64,000 nt of DNA from the NCBI RefSeq assembly GCF_039539005.1, contig NZ_BAABCP010000001.1, positions 310,001 through 374,000 on the forward strand, in the 5' to 3' direction. The notes under the pieces were generated by a model, which ran no database searches, had not been told where the DNA came from, and saw only the letters and a program-made list of their open reading frames with translations. Below are positions 28,137-37,442 of the stretch, in pieces. The position numbers were made by a program, and so were the translations under genes. The first letter of the stretch is position 1, and each line of letters opens with the position of its first letter. Origin of the DNA: Microbacterium soli (lineage in GTDB: Bacteria > Actinomycetota > Actinomycetes > Actinomycetales > Microbacteriaceae).

Positions 28137-29795
28137 TCAGAGCTGGAGCTCGCCGAGGGTCACCTCGGTCGTGTAGGTCTTCCCCGAGCGGACGTAGACG
28201 ACCTTCACCGTGGAGCCGGCGCCTTCGGCGCGCACCTGCGCGGTGAGGTCCGTGGCACTGCCGACGGGGAGGCCGTTGAAACGCGTGATGACGTCGCCGT
28301 CCCGCAGACCGGCCTGGTCCGCGGCACCGCCGTCGACGACGCCGGACTGGCCGCTGCGGGGCGGCACGATCACGGCACCGGCGATCGTCGCGTCCCGCAT
28401 CGACGACGCGTCGCGCACGGTGGCGCCCAGCAGGCCGTGCGTGGCCGCACCGCTGTCGATGATCTCTTGGGAGACTCGCTGGGCGATGTTGGCGGGGATC
28501 GCGAAGCCGACGCCGATCGAGCCCGACTCACCCGACGAGGACGAGGACTGCCCCGCGGTCGCGATGGCGACGTTGATGCCGATCAGGTGCCCCTGGCTGT
28601 CGACGAGCGCGCCGCCGGAGTTGCCGGGGTTGATGGCGGCGTCGGTCTGGATGACGGCGATGGAGATGGACTGCTTGGGCTGCTGCTGGGCCCCCAACCC
28701 GGGGATGTCGAACTGGAACGGGTTCCCGCCGGGGCCGCCGTTGTCTCCGCCGTCGTTCGGCGAGCCGTCGGGGACGGCCGAGGAGGCCACCTGGATGCTG
28801 CGGTTGAGCGCGCTGACGATGCCGGTGGTCACGGAGTTGGACAGGCCGAGCGGTGCTCCCACGGCCACGGCCGTGTCGCCGACGTTGAGCTTGGCGGAGT
28901 CGCCGAACTGGATGGGCTTGAGCCCGGTGGCGTCGTCGAGCTTGATGACGGCCAGGTCGTAGATCGGGTCGGTGCCGACGACCGTGGCCGAGTAGATGCG
29001 CCCGTCGGAGGTGGTGACACGGATGGTGGGATGCGCGACCGCACCGCCGAGGGTGACGACGTGGGTGTTGGTCAGCACGTAGCCGTCCTTGCTGAGGATC
29101 ACGCCCGATCCGCTGCCGGACTCCTGCGCGCCTCCCACCTCGATGGTCACGACGGACGGGAGCACGTCGGCCGCGATCGCGGTGGTCTCGTTGACCGACC
29201 CGGGATTGTTGACCGTGACTGTCTGCGGGCCCGTCGCCGACTGGGCCACGGGCGAGCCGTTCGTACCGAGCATCACGGCTCCTCCGCCGAGACCGGCGGC
29301 ACCGCCGACCAGAGCTGCGGCGAGCAGGAGGCCCGCCACCTTCAGCGGTGCGCCGCCTCTGCGGGAGGAGGATGCCGGAGCGCCCGCGTCCGACGCCCCG
29401 GAGAGCGCCGCGGGGTCGAGAGGAACGGTCTGCGCGGTCGGCTGCGGCTGTGCGGCGCCGCCGAAGGCGGAGGCCGTCAGGTGCGGAGCCGCATGGGCGG
29501 GGCCGCTGTACCCCGACTGGGGATGCGGAGCGTAGGCGCCGGGCTGCGTGTACGGGCCGGGCTGATGCCCGTAGGCCGGCTGGTGTCGGCCGGCGCTGTA
29601 CGGCGGCTGAGCGGGCTGAGCCGAGGGATGGCCGGCATGGGCCTCGGGGCCGGGCTGGGCCTGACCGGCAGGAGGCTGCCAGGCCGGGGTCTGTGCCGCA
29701 CCGTCGGGTGCGGGCACCTGGGAGGCGGCCGATGCCGCACCGGTGTTCGGGACCTCGGGTGTGGGGGTCTCACCGTCGGCGATGTTGTCGTTCAT
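28137..29795 (-). CDS. HtrA/DegP-like membrane-anchored serine protease with PDZ domain
   Basis: 552 residues. A proline/glutamine/glycine-rich cytoplasmic N-terminal tail of about 150 residues is followed by one membrane span (LKVAGLLLAAALVGGAAGLGG is its core). The trypsin-like domain has the triad: His in LTNTHVVTLGG (about 244), Asp in IYDLAVIKLDD (about 279) and Ser in INPGNSGGALVD (about 393). A C-terminal PDZ domain occupies about 450-545 (GAADQAGLRDGDVITRFNG). Such proteases degrade or process misfolded extracytoplasmic proteins. AAGGAG precedes ATG 29795. It is divergent from the aminotransferase gene across 97 bases. Confidence 0.95.
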   Translation of the reverse strand: MNDNIADGETPTPEVPNTGAASAASQVPAPDGAAQTPAWQPPAGQAQPGPEAHAGHPSAQPAQPPYSAGRHQPAYGHQPGPYTQPGAYAPHPQSGYSGPAHAAPHLTASAFGGAAQPQPTAQTVPLDPAALSGASDAGAPASSSRRGGAPLKVAGLLLAAALVGGAAGLGGGAVMLGTNGSPVAQSATGPQTVTVNNPGSVNETTAIAADVLPSVVTIEVGGAQESGSGSGVILSKDGYVLTNTHVVTLGGAVAHPTIRVTTSDGRIYSATVVGTDPIYDLAVIKLDDATGLKPIQFGDSAKLNVGDTAVAVGAPLGLSNSVTTGIVSALNRSIQVASSAVPDGSPNDGGDNGGPGGNPFQFDIPGLGAQQQPKQSISIAVIQTDAAINPGNSGGALVDSQGHLIGINVAIATAGQSSSSSGESGSIGVGFAIPANIAQRVSQEIIDSGAATHGLLGATVRDASSMRDATIAGAVIVPPRSGQSGVVDGGAADQAGLRDGDVITRFNGLPVGSATDLTAQVRAEGAGSTVKVVYVRSGKTYTTEVTLGELQL

Positions 29796-29892
29796 GATCT
29801 GCTCCTTCCAGGTGCATCATCAGAGTGACAAGCGAGTCTGTGCTTTTCATATGGCGGAGTTGCATGTCTCCTATGGTCTTAGCCTGTAGTGC

Positions 29893-31092
29893 ATGGATGT
29901 CATTCCCGGTGCCTGGCGGCGCACCGCAGCAGGGGCGGGTCTTCTCTCTCCGGAAGGCGAGGTCGCTCCCACGATCTTCGCAGAGATGTCGGCTGCCGCG
30001 GTCCGATTCGACGCGATCAACCTGGGCCAGGGCTTCCCGGATGAGGACGGCCCTGCCGCAGTGCTGGAGGCCGCGCGGGAGGCCATCTCACAAGGGGCGA
30101 ACCAGTATCCGCCCGGACGCGGCATCCCGGAGCTGCGCCGGGCGATCTGCGAGCACCAGCAGCGCTTCTACGGGCTCGACGTCGACCCCGACACGGAGGT
30201 GCTCGTGACCGCCGGGGCGACGGAGGCGTTGACGGCGACGCTGCTGGCGCTCATCGACTCCCCCGAGGACGAAGTCGTCGTCTTCGAGCCCTACTACGAC
30301 TCGTACGCGGCGGTCGTCGCCCTGGCGGGTGCGCGGCTGCACACCGTGCGGCTGCGGCGCCCTGACTTCCAGCCCGACCTGGACGAACTCGCCGCCGCCG
30401 TCAACGAGCGCACTCGCATCATCCTCGTGAACGACCCTCACAACCCGACCGGGGTGGTGTTCGCCCCCGAGGTGCAGGCCGAGATCGTCCGACTGGCGCA
30501 GGAGCGCGACGCGATCATCGTCACCGACGAGGTGTACGAGCACCTGTCCTTCCACGCCCCGCACGTGCCGATCGCCACGCTCCCCGGCGCGGCCGAGCGC
30601 ACGCTGACGATCTCGTCGGCGGGGAAGACCTTCTCGGCCACGGGCTGGAAGATCGGGTGGGTGCACGGCCCGGCAGCGCTGATCACGGCCGTGCTCGCCG
30701 TCAAGCAGTTCCTGACCTACGTGAACGGCTCACCGTTCCAGCCCGCGATCGCGGTGGGGCTGCGACTGCCGGACGCCTACTTCGACGAGGCGCGCGCCGC
30801 GCTGCAGCGCAAGCACGAGCTGCTGGGCGATGCCCTGCGCGCCGCGGGATTCGAGGTCCACCCCCCGCAGGGCGGGTACTTCACCGTGGCGGATGCCACC
30901 GCGCTGGGCGGTGCGGACGCCGCGGCGTTCTGCCGTGCGCTGCCGGAGCGCGTCGGTGTCGCGGCCATCCCGATCAGCGCGTTCGTGGCCACCGCGCACC
31001 AGGACGACTACGCCGGACTGGTGCGCTTCGCCGCCTGCAAGCGCGTCGACGTGCTCGAGGAGGGCGCCCGCCGCCTGGCGTCCCTGCGCTGA
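29893..31092 (+). CDS. PLP-dependent class I/II aminotransferase (transaminase K / DapC-like)
   Basis: 399 residues. Fold-type I signatures: INLGQGFPDEDGP near the N terminus, VTAGATEALTATLLAL, NDPHNPTGVVF, VTDEVYEHLSF, and the PLP lysine Lys245 in SSAGKTFSATGWK. The family includes glutamine-keto acid transaminase (KAT/YbdL-like) and actinobacterial N-succinyldiaminopimelate aminotransferase. The convergent nitrilase-like gene, whose family contains omega-amidases, favours a glutamine or methionine transaminase whose alpha-ketoglutaramate-type product is then hydrolysed. No ribosome site precedes ATG 29893, so the mRNA may be leaderless. Confidence 0.88.
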   Translation: MDVIPGAWRRTAAGAGLLSPEGEVAPTIFAEMSAAAVRFDAINLGQGFPDEDGPAAVLEAAREAISQGANQYPPGRGIPELRRAICEHQQRFYGLDVDPDTEVLVTAGATEALTATLLALIDSPEDEVVVFEPYYDSYAAVVALAGARLHTVRLRRPDFQPDLDELAAAVNERTRIILVNDPHNPTGVVFAPEVQAEIVRLAQERDAIIVTDEVYEHLSFHAPHVPIATLPGAAERTLTISSAGKTFSATGWKIGWVHGPAALITAVLAVKQFLTYVNGSPFQPAIAVGLRLPDAYFDEARAALQRKHELLGDALRAAGFEVHPPQGGYFTVADATALGGADAAAFCRALPERVGVAAIPISAFVATAHQDDYAGLVRFAACKRVDVLEEGARRLASLR

Positions 31093-31108
31093 CGGGACCG
31101 GCGGGGCG

Positions 31109-31915
31109 TCAGGTCGCGGGGGTCACGCGGTAGCGGCGCAGACGGAGCACAGGATTGACCTCACGGGTGCGCACGACCAGTTCCGGATCGACGGATGCCA
31201 GCGCGATCCCCTCCCCCGCACTGACACCGGCGACCACGACGCCCTGCGGGTCGACGACTTGCGAGAAGCCCACCCCGACGGGACCCGGGTGGTCGGCGGC
31301 GATCACGTAGGCGGTGCTCTCGATCGCGCGGGCCGCCAGCAGTGTGTTCCAGTGGTGCTCCTTGAGAGCCCCGCGCACCCATTCGGCCGGCACCACCAGG
31401 GCATCCGCCCCTGCGTCGACGAGCGTGCGAGCGACCTCGGGGAAGCGCAGGTCGTAGCAGGTCATCATCCCGAACCGGACGCCGTCGACGTCGAAAACCG
31501 AGGCCTGACCCACCGGGCCCGCCTCGATCCAGGTGGACTCCGTCTGGCCGAACGCGTCATACAGGTGCTGCTTGCGGTAGACGGTCTGCACTCCCGCATC
31601 CGTCACCGCGACGAGCGTGTTGTGCACGCGTCCCGCGTCCGCCCGCTCGACGAGCCCCGCGACGATGGCCGTGGCGTGCTCCGCAGCCAGTCGGGCGAGG
31701 GTCTGCACGAACTCGCCATCGAGCGTCTCCGACTCCGCGGCCAGCGATGCGTCCATCGGGTCGACGAAGTAGCTGCTGTACTCGGGCAGGACGACCAGGC
31801 GCGCCCCGCGCGCCGCGGCGTCGGCGACGAGCCCGGACACGCGCTCCCGGTTCGCAGACCGAGACGCTGCAGGGGCGAACTGGCAGACGGCGACGAGCGG
31901 AGACGGTGCGGTCAT
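31109..31915 (-). CDS. Carbon-nitrogen hydrolase, possible omega-amidase
   Basis: 268 residues from ATG 31915, preceded by a G-rich ribosome site; the open frame to 31984 is not coding-like. Nitrilase superfamily catalytic triad: Glu45 in VVLPEYSSYF, Lys115 in YRKQHLYD, Cys153 in MTCYDLRFPE. Length and motifs fit the Nit1/Nit2 branch, which hydrolyses alpha-ketoglutaramate, alpha-ketosuccinamate or deaminated glutathione. It ends 16 bases from the stop of the aminotransferase gene, and in many bacteria these two types are neighbours in a transamination/omega-amidase pathway. Substrate is inferred from that pairing. Confidence 0.88.
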   Translation of the reverse strand: MTAPSPLVAVCQFAPAASRSANRERVSGLVADAAARGARLVVLPEYSSYFVDPMDASLAAESETLDGEFVQTLARLAAEHATAIVAGLVERADAGRVHNTLVAVTDAGVQTVYRKQHLYDAFGQTESTWIEAGPVGQASVFDVDGVRFGMMTCYDLRFPEVARTLVDAGADALVVPAEWVRGALKEHHWNTLLAARAIESTAYVIAADHPGPVGVGFSQVVDPQGVVVAGVSAGEGIALASVDPELVVRTREVNPVLRLRRYRVTPAT

Positions 31916-31982
31916 GCCCCCATCCTCGCACCCGACCGCCACAGCGGGCATACCCTGGTGGCGACTGTGGAAGGAGCACACC

Positions 31983-32330
31983 ATGACCGATTCCCCCTAC
32001 CCCGCCCGCACCCCCGAGCTGACCCGGCGGCGCCGTGACCTCGTGCCCGGCACCTCGGCCGCGTTCGAGGCCTTCAGCAAGCAGGTCTTCGCCGAGGGTT
32101 CGCTGGACGAGAAGACCAAGCAGCTCATCGCCGTCGCCGTGGCGCACGTGACGCAGTGCCCGTACTGCATCGACGGCCACACCAAGCAGGCCTCCCGCAA
32201 GGGCGCGACCGACGAGGAGATCATGGAGGCGATCTGGGTCGCCGCCGAGATGCGCGCCGGGGGCGCTTACGCGCATTCCGTCGTGGCGCTCAGCGCGCTG
32301 GACGCCGTGCACGGGCACGCGCACGGCTGA
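31983..32330 (+). CDS. AhpD-like / carboxymuconolactone decarboxylase family protein
   Basis: 115 residues from ATG 31983 with GGAAGGAG just ahead. The core is QLIAVAVAHVTQCPYCIDGHTKQA: Cys59-Pro-Tyr-Cys62 and His66 form the redox site of AhpD-like proteins, with alternating helices before and after. Such proteins act as small alkylhydroperoxidases or thiol-disulfide partners; a decarboxylase role is unlikely because the CxxC-x3-H pattern is present. It is divergent from the nitrilase gene (67 bases between starts) and convergent with the TetR gene. Confidence 0.9.
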   Translation: MTDSPYPARTPELTRRRRDLVPGTSAAFEAFSKQVFAEGSLDEKTKQLIAVAVAHVTQCPYCIDGHTKQASRKGATDEEIMEAIWVAAEMRAGGAYAHSVVALSALDAVHGHAHG

Positions 32331-32360
32331 GGGGGATCATCCGGGCCTCCGCCCGCACGG

Positions 32361-32379
32361 GCGCACGGACGTCGTGCGC
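32361..32379. terminator. Small stem-loop between convergent genes
   Basis: GCGCACG (32361-32367) pairs with CGTGCGC (32373-32379) around a five-base loop in the gap between the AhpD-like and TetR genes. There is no T-tract, so terminator function is only suggested by position. Confidence 0.35.
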
Positions 32380-32421
32380 TCCCGAGCAGCGGGCGAGGGG
32401 TCTTGTACGCACCCCTGAGCC

Positions 32422-33000
32422 TCAGGGGCGGAGCCCGAGGATCCGCTCGAGGGCGCGACGGGTGCGCTCAGCCAGATCCGTCGGATCCGTGGACTCCCGG
32501 CGAGCCGCTTGGAAGCACGCGACGGCGAGCCGGCCCGAGAGCGTGGCGACGGATGCATCCCAGCCTCGGTTCGTGAGCAGGTCGCCCAGCAGGTCTGCGA
32601 TCTCCTGGAGCTTCGCGGCGTCGCGCTCTCCGAGCTCGGGGTGCGCCTGCACGAGGCGCATGTGCCGCCGGAATGCGTCGGCGTCCGCCGTCATCCGGGA
32701 CGTGACGCCCAGGATGATCGGCTGCAGCGCACGCAGGGCCTCGATGAGGTCGGACGGATCGGCTCCGGGAGCGGGAACGTCCTCCACGGCGATCAAGGCG
32801 AGGACCTCGCGCTCACGCGCGAACACGACCTCCTGTTTGTCTCCGAAATGCCGGAAGAAGGTGGTGCGCCCGACCTCCGCCCGCTCCGCGATGTCGCTGA
32901 CCGACACTGCATTGAAACCCCGGTCGGCGAAGAGGTCGTCCGCCGCTTCGATGATCCGCAGGCGGGCGCGATGCTGCTTCCTCTCGATCAATGAGGCCAT
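32422..33000 (-). CDS. TetR family transcriptional regulator
   Basis: 192 residues from ATG 33000; upstream in-frame codons run through the promoter region of the divergent gene and are rejected. The N-terminal helix-turn-helix is clear: AADDLFADRGFNAVSVSDIAERAEVGRTTFFRHFGDK, residues about 18-54 in its two parts. The C-terminal ligand/dimer domain is helical and not recognised further. A short perfect palindrome at 33043-33057, between this gene and the rightward MBL gene, is a likely operator, so it probably represses itself and the divergent pair. The inducer is unknown. Confidence 0.9.
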   Translation of the reverse strand: MASLIERKQHRARLRIIEAADDLFADRGFNAVSVSDIAERAEVGRTTFFRHFGDKQEVVFAREREVLALIAVEDVPAPGADPSDLIEALRALQPIILGVTSRMTADADAFRRHMRLVQAHPELGERDAAKLQEIADLLGDLLTNRGWDASVATLSGRLAVACFQAARRESTDPTDLAERTRRALERILGLRP

Positions 33001-33042
33001 GCTCTCAGCGTAACAACGTCCCTTCGGGTATTGAATATCGTT

Positions 33043-33057
33043 TGGTACTGCGTACCA
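33043..33057. promoter_or_regulatory. Candidate TetR operator
   Basis: TGGTAC-TGC-GTACCA is a perfect inverted repeat with six-base arms, 43 bases upstream of the TetR start and 30 bases upstream of the small rightward ORF. Position and symmetry fit a TetR-type site. AT-rich bases around it (TTGAATATC just before) could hold overlapping promoters. Confidence 0.55.
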
Positions 33058-33086
33058 TTTAGATCTCACACCTGAGAGGACCCACC

Positions 33087-33188
33087 ATGAACAACACAGA
33101 ACCCGCGGACCACTGCTCCACGGACCACTCCCCTGGGCATCCTGCTCGGCTCCCCCGCCGCGCAGCGGAGAGCCGAGAGCACCGATGA
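33087..33188 (+). CDS. 33-residue ORF translationally coupled to the MBL gene
   Basis: A short frame from ATG 33087 with GAGAGGA at 33074-33080, encoding 33 polar residues rich in His and Arg (MNNTEPADHC start, AESREHR end). Its TGA (33186-33188) overlaps the ATG of the MBL gene by four bases (ATGA). This may be a leader cistron that couples translation, a real small protein, or the remnant of a deleted gene: another frame over the same bases reads TPLGILLGSPAA, as if the start of a lost enzyme. I see no homologue or motif. Confidence 0.4.
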   Translation: MNNTEPADHCSTDHSPGHPARLPRRAAESREHR

Positions 33189-33940
33189 GCGAGTCACTGA
33201 CCATCACCCGCGTCGCCCACAGCTGCCACCTGATCCAAATCGGGGACAGGACGATCCTCACCGATCCATGGTTCTCGGAGAGGGTGTTCTACCACCCCGG
33301 AGAGCCGGTGGCTCTGACACCAGAGACGCTCCCCCGTCTCGACGCCGTCCTGATCAGCCACGAGCACTACGACCATTGCGATCTCAGGGCGTTCCGAGGC
33401 TACCGGGATCACGACGTCCCGATGATCGTCGCCGGCCCCGTCGCGAGGAGGGCGCGCAGAGCCGGCTTCACGGACATCACTCCGCTGGATGCGTGGCAGA
33501 GCGCTCAGATCGGTGACATCACCGTTCATGCCGCGCCCGGACTGCACGGTGTTCATGAGGTGACCTTCATCATCGAGGCCGGCGGCAGGAGCGTCTACTT
33601 CGCCGGTGACACGCTGCTCACCCCCGACTTGCTGACCCTGAGCGATCGGCACGGCACCTTCGATGTCGCTCTCCTGCCGATCAACGGGCTCACCATCAGG
33701 ACGGCCCGGAACAGGCAGGTCGTGATGAATGCGGACGAAGCCGCCGAACTCGCCGCCGCGCTCCACCCGAAGCTCGTGGTGCCGCAGCACTACGCATACA
33801 CCGCCGGCCCCATCGGCGACAGACTGATCCTGCGCAGCGACAAGGATCCCGCTCTGTTCGCGAATGCCATGAGACAGCTGGCGCCCACCGTGCCCGTCGC
33901 CATCATCGACACCGGGAGTCCGCTCCACGTGACGCCCTGA
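33185..33940 (+). CDS. Metallo-beta-lactamase fold hydrolase (UlaG-like)
   Basis: 251 residues. Metal site: SHEHYDHCD with His59, His61, Asp63 and His64; further ligands are His121 in PGLHGVHE and Asp152 in YFAGDTLL. A late VVPQHYAYT segment supplies the last His. The compact single domain with I-L-T-D-P-W at 24-29 matches the UlaG/NAPE-PLD-like branch, which includes lactonases and phosphodiesterases, and not the beta-lactamases proper. The gene overlaps a tiny ORF at its start and is divergent from a TetR gene that probably controls it. The true substrate is unknown. Confidence 0.87.
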   Translation: MSESLTITRVAHSCHLIQIGDRTILTDPWFSERVFYHPGEPVALTPETLPRLDAVLISHEHYDHCDLRAFRGYRDHDVPMIVAGPVARRARRAGFTDITPLDAWQSAQIGDITVHAAPGLHGVHEVTFIIEAGGRSVYFAGDTLLTPDLLTLSDRHGTFDVALLPINGLTIRTARNRQVVMNADEAAELAAALHPKLVVPQHYAYTAGPIGDRLILRSDKDPALFANAMRQLAPTVPVAIIDTGSPLHVTP

Positions 33941-33983
33941 GCCCTGTCCCCTCTGCACCACGGGACGGCCCACAGACGACGAG

Positions 33984-34017
33984 CCGGGGCCGAGGAGGTC
34001 GCCCTCCTCGGCCCCGG
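33984..34017. terminator. Bidirectional terminator
   Basis: A perfect 15-bp GC-rich stem (33984-33998 with 34003-34017) with a four-base loop TCGC, placed between the convergent MBL gene and the vWA surface protein gene. It has no strong T-tract but its position and stability make it the likely end of both transcripts. Confidence 0.8.
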
Positions 34018-34042
34018 CCGGTCTCAGGTCACCGTCTCGGCA

Positions 34043-36865
34043 TCACTCCTGAGTGCGCGTCCTGCGCAGCACCAGCAGCACGCCACCGGCGATGAGGATC
34101 AGCGCGATCGCACCGACCGACATCCACAGTGCACCGTCGCTGCCCGTCAGCGGCAGCACCGGCGATTCCGGATCCTCCGGCTCCGGGACCACGGGCTCCT
34201 CGGTGTTCACGAGGGCGCCGAGGTCCACGGTCACGGCATCCGCCGCGATCGTGAACTCGTGCGGCGTCGCATCCAGCACATAGCCGCGCGGTGCCTTCGT
34301 CTCGACAAGGCTGTACTCGCCCCAGTCGAGATCGCCCATCAGGAACGAGCCCTCGGCGGGATCCCGGTCCCGCAGCTGCGAGCAGTCCGCAGCGGAGGTG
34401 CAGTCCTCGATGACCACGCCGTCCGTACCGAGCCCCGGACCGGTGAGGGTCCAGACCGAGCCGCCCAGTGCGGTGGTCCCGTCGTCGGCGGTCTTCGTCC
34501 AGGTCACCGAACCGGCGTCGTCCACGTTCTTGAAGGTGCAGACGACATCGGCTCCGGCCTTGATCGACACGGTCGAGCCGGTGAGCTCGCCGCCGGTGCA
34601 GACCAGCTTCGCCTGCGAGTACCCGTCTTCATCCGACTCGGACAGGACGTACTCGCCGACACCGACATACCGGGTCTCACCGGAGTCGAAGGCGATCGGG
34701 GCCGCCGTGCCGGTCTGCGCGAACAGGCCGCCGTCCCAGTCAGCAGGGGTCGCCTGGCCGCCGTGGCTGTTGTGCACCTTCTTCACGAGGGTGAGCCGCT
34801 GGCACTGCACCGTGTTGGTCACGGTGTAGACGTTGGACTTCTTCGTGAGAACCGCGTCGTAACCGTCGGAGGTCAGTTCTGCGGCGCCCTTGATGCCGGG
34901 GCCGGCGATGGTGCTCCCGGTGAGCACGCAGCCGTTCACCAGCGAGGCGTCGAGGGTCGTGTCCTCTCCGATCGTCACCGAGTCGCCCACGGTGAAGCCG
35001 GAACGGGTCTGGCCCCAGGCGACGTCGCTGACGTCGTCGCCCTGGATGGCCATCCGGAGCGTCGCGTCCATCCCGTCGGGCTGGTCGCCGTGCGGGAGCT
35101 TCTCCCCGTCGACCACCCACTTCTTGTCGACCGTCACGGTCGCGGGCTTGGCCTCGCTGTTCGTGAAGGTGCACTTCAGTGCCCCGGATGCCGGGCCCAG
35201 GTCGGAGATGGTGACGGAGTCGCCGTCCACAGTGGTCGGCAGAGTGCGCGCATCGAGCGTGCAGTCGACGGCGTCGAGCGTCCACCCCGGCTGGGCGGTC
35301 TCCTCGATCTTCAGGGTCGCCGCCTGCCCGCTGGGCTGCGTGAACTTCACGGTCCAGTGCGCGGCGCCCGCCGCGCCGGAGTCCGTGGTCTGCGTCGCGT
35401 CGCCCAGCAGCGACACGGGGCTGCTGGTGCCCGGGGTCAGAGCCGCGGTGAAGTCCCAGTCTCCGGCGAGCTTCGTCGTGGAGCCGTCGGCGTTCTTCAG
35501 CGTCTTGGACACTTCGACGGGCACCTGGCAGGTGGCGGCGGTGACCACCTCGGACAGGATCCGCTTGAGTCCGTCCCAGTCCCCCTGCAGGTAGTCCGAG
35601 CCGGCCTTCTCACCGGAGACGGCCCGCAGGTTCTGAGCGACCTGCTCTCCCGATGCGCCCTCGCCCACGCCCACGGCGACGACGCGCACGTCGTGCTTCT
35701 TGAGCGCGTTGGCCGCGTACATCGGGGCCTCCAGCGAACGCAGCGTCACGTTGGTGTTGCTCGGACCGGTGCCGTCGAGGATGTAGTTCGGCGCACCGTC
35801 GGTGACGAAGAGCACCATGTCGTAGTCGTCGGAGTGCTGCTGGAAGGTGCTCAGGGCGGCATCCCAGTTCGTCGTGTTGCCCGAACCGCCGGGGCGGGAG
35901 GCCGGGATGATCTGCTCGAGGCTGTCGTTGTTCGTCGGCAGCGCCGCGGGTCCTGACGCGCCGCCGTGGTGCCAGCCGTTCTGACCCGAGACGCCGGAGC
36001 CGAAGCCGAGCACCGAGACTCGCGCGTTCGCGTCGCGGAGCAGGCGGAGCACGGAGTCCTTGCCGTCGACCAGTGCGCCGCGGAAGGTCCGCCACTGATC
36101 ACCGCTGATCGACGCGGACTGGTCGAGGATGATCCCGATCCGCAGCGGAGAGGCCTCGCACTTCGGGACGATCGTCGGGTTCTTGTACGAGCCGACGACC
36201 GCGCCGAAGGATCCTGCCTCGGCGGTCGTCGCGTTGGTGCGCGGCAGATCGGAATTGGACAGCTGGGACGCGGTCATCGGCATGGCCAGCGGCGTGGACG
36301 ACGGCTCGAGCGCCTTCGTCAGTCCGACGATCCGACGCAGGTCCCGCGGACCGGTGTAGGCGCCCACGTACAGCTCGGAGTTGATGTAGGTGTGCTCGGC
36401 GGCATCCGAGCCCGCTTCTGCGTCCTCCTCGACGACCCAGAAGCGCTCGCCTCGGTTGTCGCCGCCCTTCTGCAGGCCGGTGACGGTGATCCTGCACTCG
36501 CCGTCCGCGACGATCGTGCAGGTGAACGCTGTGGCCGATCCGGGCTCGCCGTCGTCGTCGGTGTACAGCCGGAAGGTCGACCCGGCCGTGTCACGGACAT
36601 CGTCGCCGATCGGCCCGTTCACGCTGGTCGGCTCGGCGAAGACGCGCTTGGTCACAATGATGTCGCGCGTGTCCGCCGGCTTCGGCGTGAACGGTGACCA
36701 GCTTCCGCTGCCCAGTGTCTGCTGCGCCGTACCGGATGGCGTCGCAGCCGGTGAGATCGCCGCCGATGCGGCGGCGTTTCCGCTGAAGATCAGCGCCCCA
36801 GTGATGAAAATGGCCGAAGCCGTTTGGCCGAATCGCAACGCGAAACGGCGCGTTGAATTGCGCAT
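34043..36865 (-). CDS. Sortase-anchored vWA/CnaB surface protein (pilus-tip-like adhesin)
   Basis: 940 residues from ATG 36865. A signal peptide spans about 1-40 (FALRFGQTASAIFITGALIF, then AAASA). A beta-rich part precedes a von Willebrand A domain at about 240-460 with the MIDAS motif IGIILDQSASIS (Asp-x-Ser-x-Ser) and LFVTDGAPNYI. Several beta-sandwich modules follow, then a CnaB/SpaA-like domain before the end (WGEYSLVETKAPRGYVL). LPLTG at 904-908, a hydrophobic span and RRTRTQE form a classical sorting signal. Layout resembles pilus tip adhesins such as RrgA, but no sortase or backbone pilin gene is in the window. Upstream 5' DNA is about 1 kb of gene-free sequence shared with the LuxR genes. 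Confidence 0.88.
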   Translation of the reverse strand: MRNSTRRFALRFGQTASAIFITGALIFSGNAAASAAISPAATPSGTAQQTLGSGSWSPFTPKPADTRDIIVTKRVFAEPTSVNGPIGDDVRDTAGSTFRLYTDDDGEPGSATAFTCTIVADGECRITVTGLQKGGDNRGERFWVVEEDAEAGSDAAEHTYINSELYVGAYTGPRDLRRIVGLTKALEPSSTPLAMPMTASQLSNSDLPRTNATTAEAGSFGAVVGSYKNPTIVPKCEASPLRIGIILDQSASISGDQWRTFRGALVDGKDSVLRLLRDANARVSVLGFGSGVSGQNGWHHGGASGPAALPTNNDSLEQIIPASRPGGSGNTTNWDAALSTFQQHSDDYDMVLFVTDGAPNYILDGTGPSNTNVTLRSLEAPMYAANALKKHDVRVVAVGVGEGASGEQVAQNLRAVSGEKAGSDYLQGDWDGLKRILSEVVTAATCQVPVEVSKTLKNADGSTTKLAGDWDFTAALTPGTSSPVSLLGDATQTTDSGAAGAAHWTVKFTQPSGQAATLKIEETAQPGWTLDAVDCTLDARTLPTTVDGDSVTISDLGPASGALKCTFTNSEAKPATVTVDKKWVVDGEKLPHGDQPDGMDATLRMAIQGDDVSDVAWGQTRSGFTVGDSVTIGEDTTLDASLVNGCVLTGSTIAGPGIKGAAELTSDGYDAVLTKKSNVYTVTNTVQCQRLTLVKKVHNSHGGQATPADWDGGLFAQTGTAAPIAFDSGETRYVGVGEYVLSESDEDGYSQAKLVCTGGELTGSTVSIKAGADVVCTFKNVDDAGSVTWTKTADDGTTALGGSVWTLTGPGLGTDGVVIEDCTSAADCSQLRDRDPAEGSFLMGDLDWGEYSLVETKAPRGYVLDATPHEFTIAADAVTVDLGALVNTEEPVVPEPEDPESPVLPLTGSDGALWMSVGAIALILIAGGVLLVLRRTRTQE

Positions 36866-37442
36866 GTAGGTCCCCAAAACCTCACGACCGGATATCTCCC
36901 CTGACGAGCACCCCAGTTGCACACGTCGATTCCGGGTAACTTCACGGCTGCGCTCCGGGGGGAGCGACCACCGCAAACGCCACCAAGTTACCCACCGCGT
37001 TGCGGCGCGAGCAAACGCGGACGCGGCGGGACAGTTCTTCGTTACCTGTTCGTTATCTCTGTACGGCGTTCTCACGACCCTCACGAAGCGGTCGGCTCCT
37101 GGCTTCCATGGACGGGATGGGCGGGCTGGAGCTTCGCCGGCTTGGGAGCCGTGATGCACGCCCTCTCCGGGGTGCGCATCCTCGTGGCGCAGCAGCGCGG
37201 TCAGCGGATCCCGTGTGCGCGGTGGTCGCCTACCAGCAACCGCAGGCCGGCCACCACGAGGACCATGGACGGCTCGAGGACCCGATTACAGGGGAACTAC
37301 GTACACCCGGCCCAACGGGCACCTGTGCCGGAATCCGGTGAATACCCAGATCAGACACAGGTTCTGGGCACCTCCACGATCGTCAGCTCCCCCGTAGCCG
37401 GAATTCCGGTGGCCATGCCTGCAATCGTACATAGTGCCTGTT

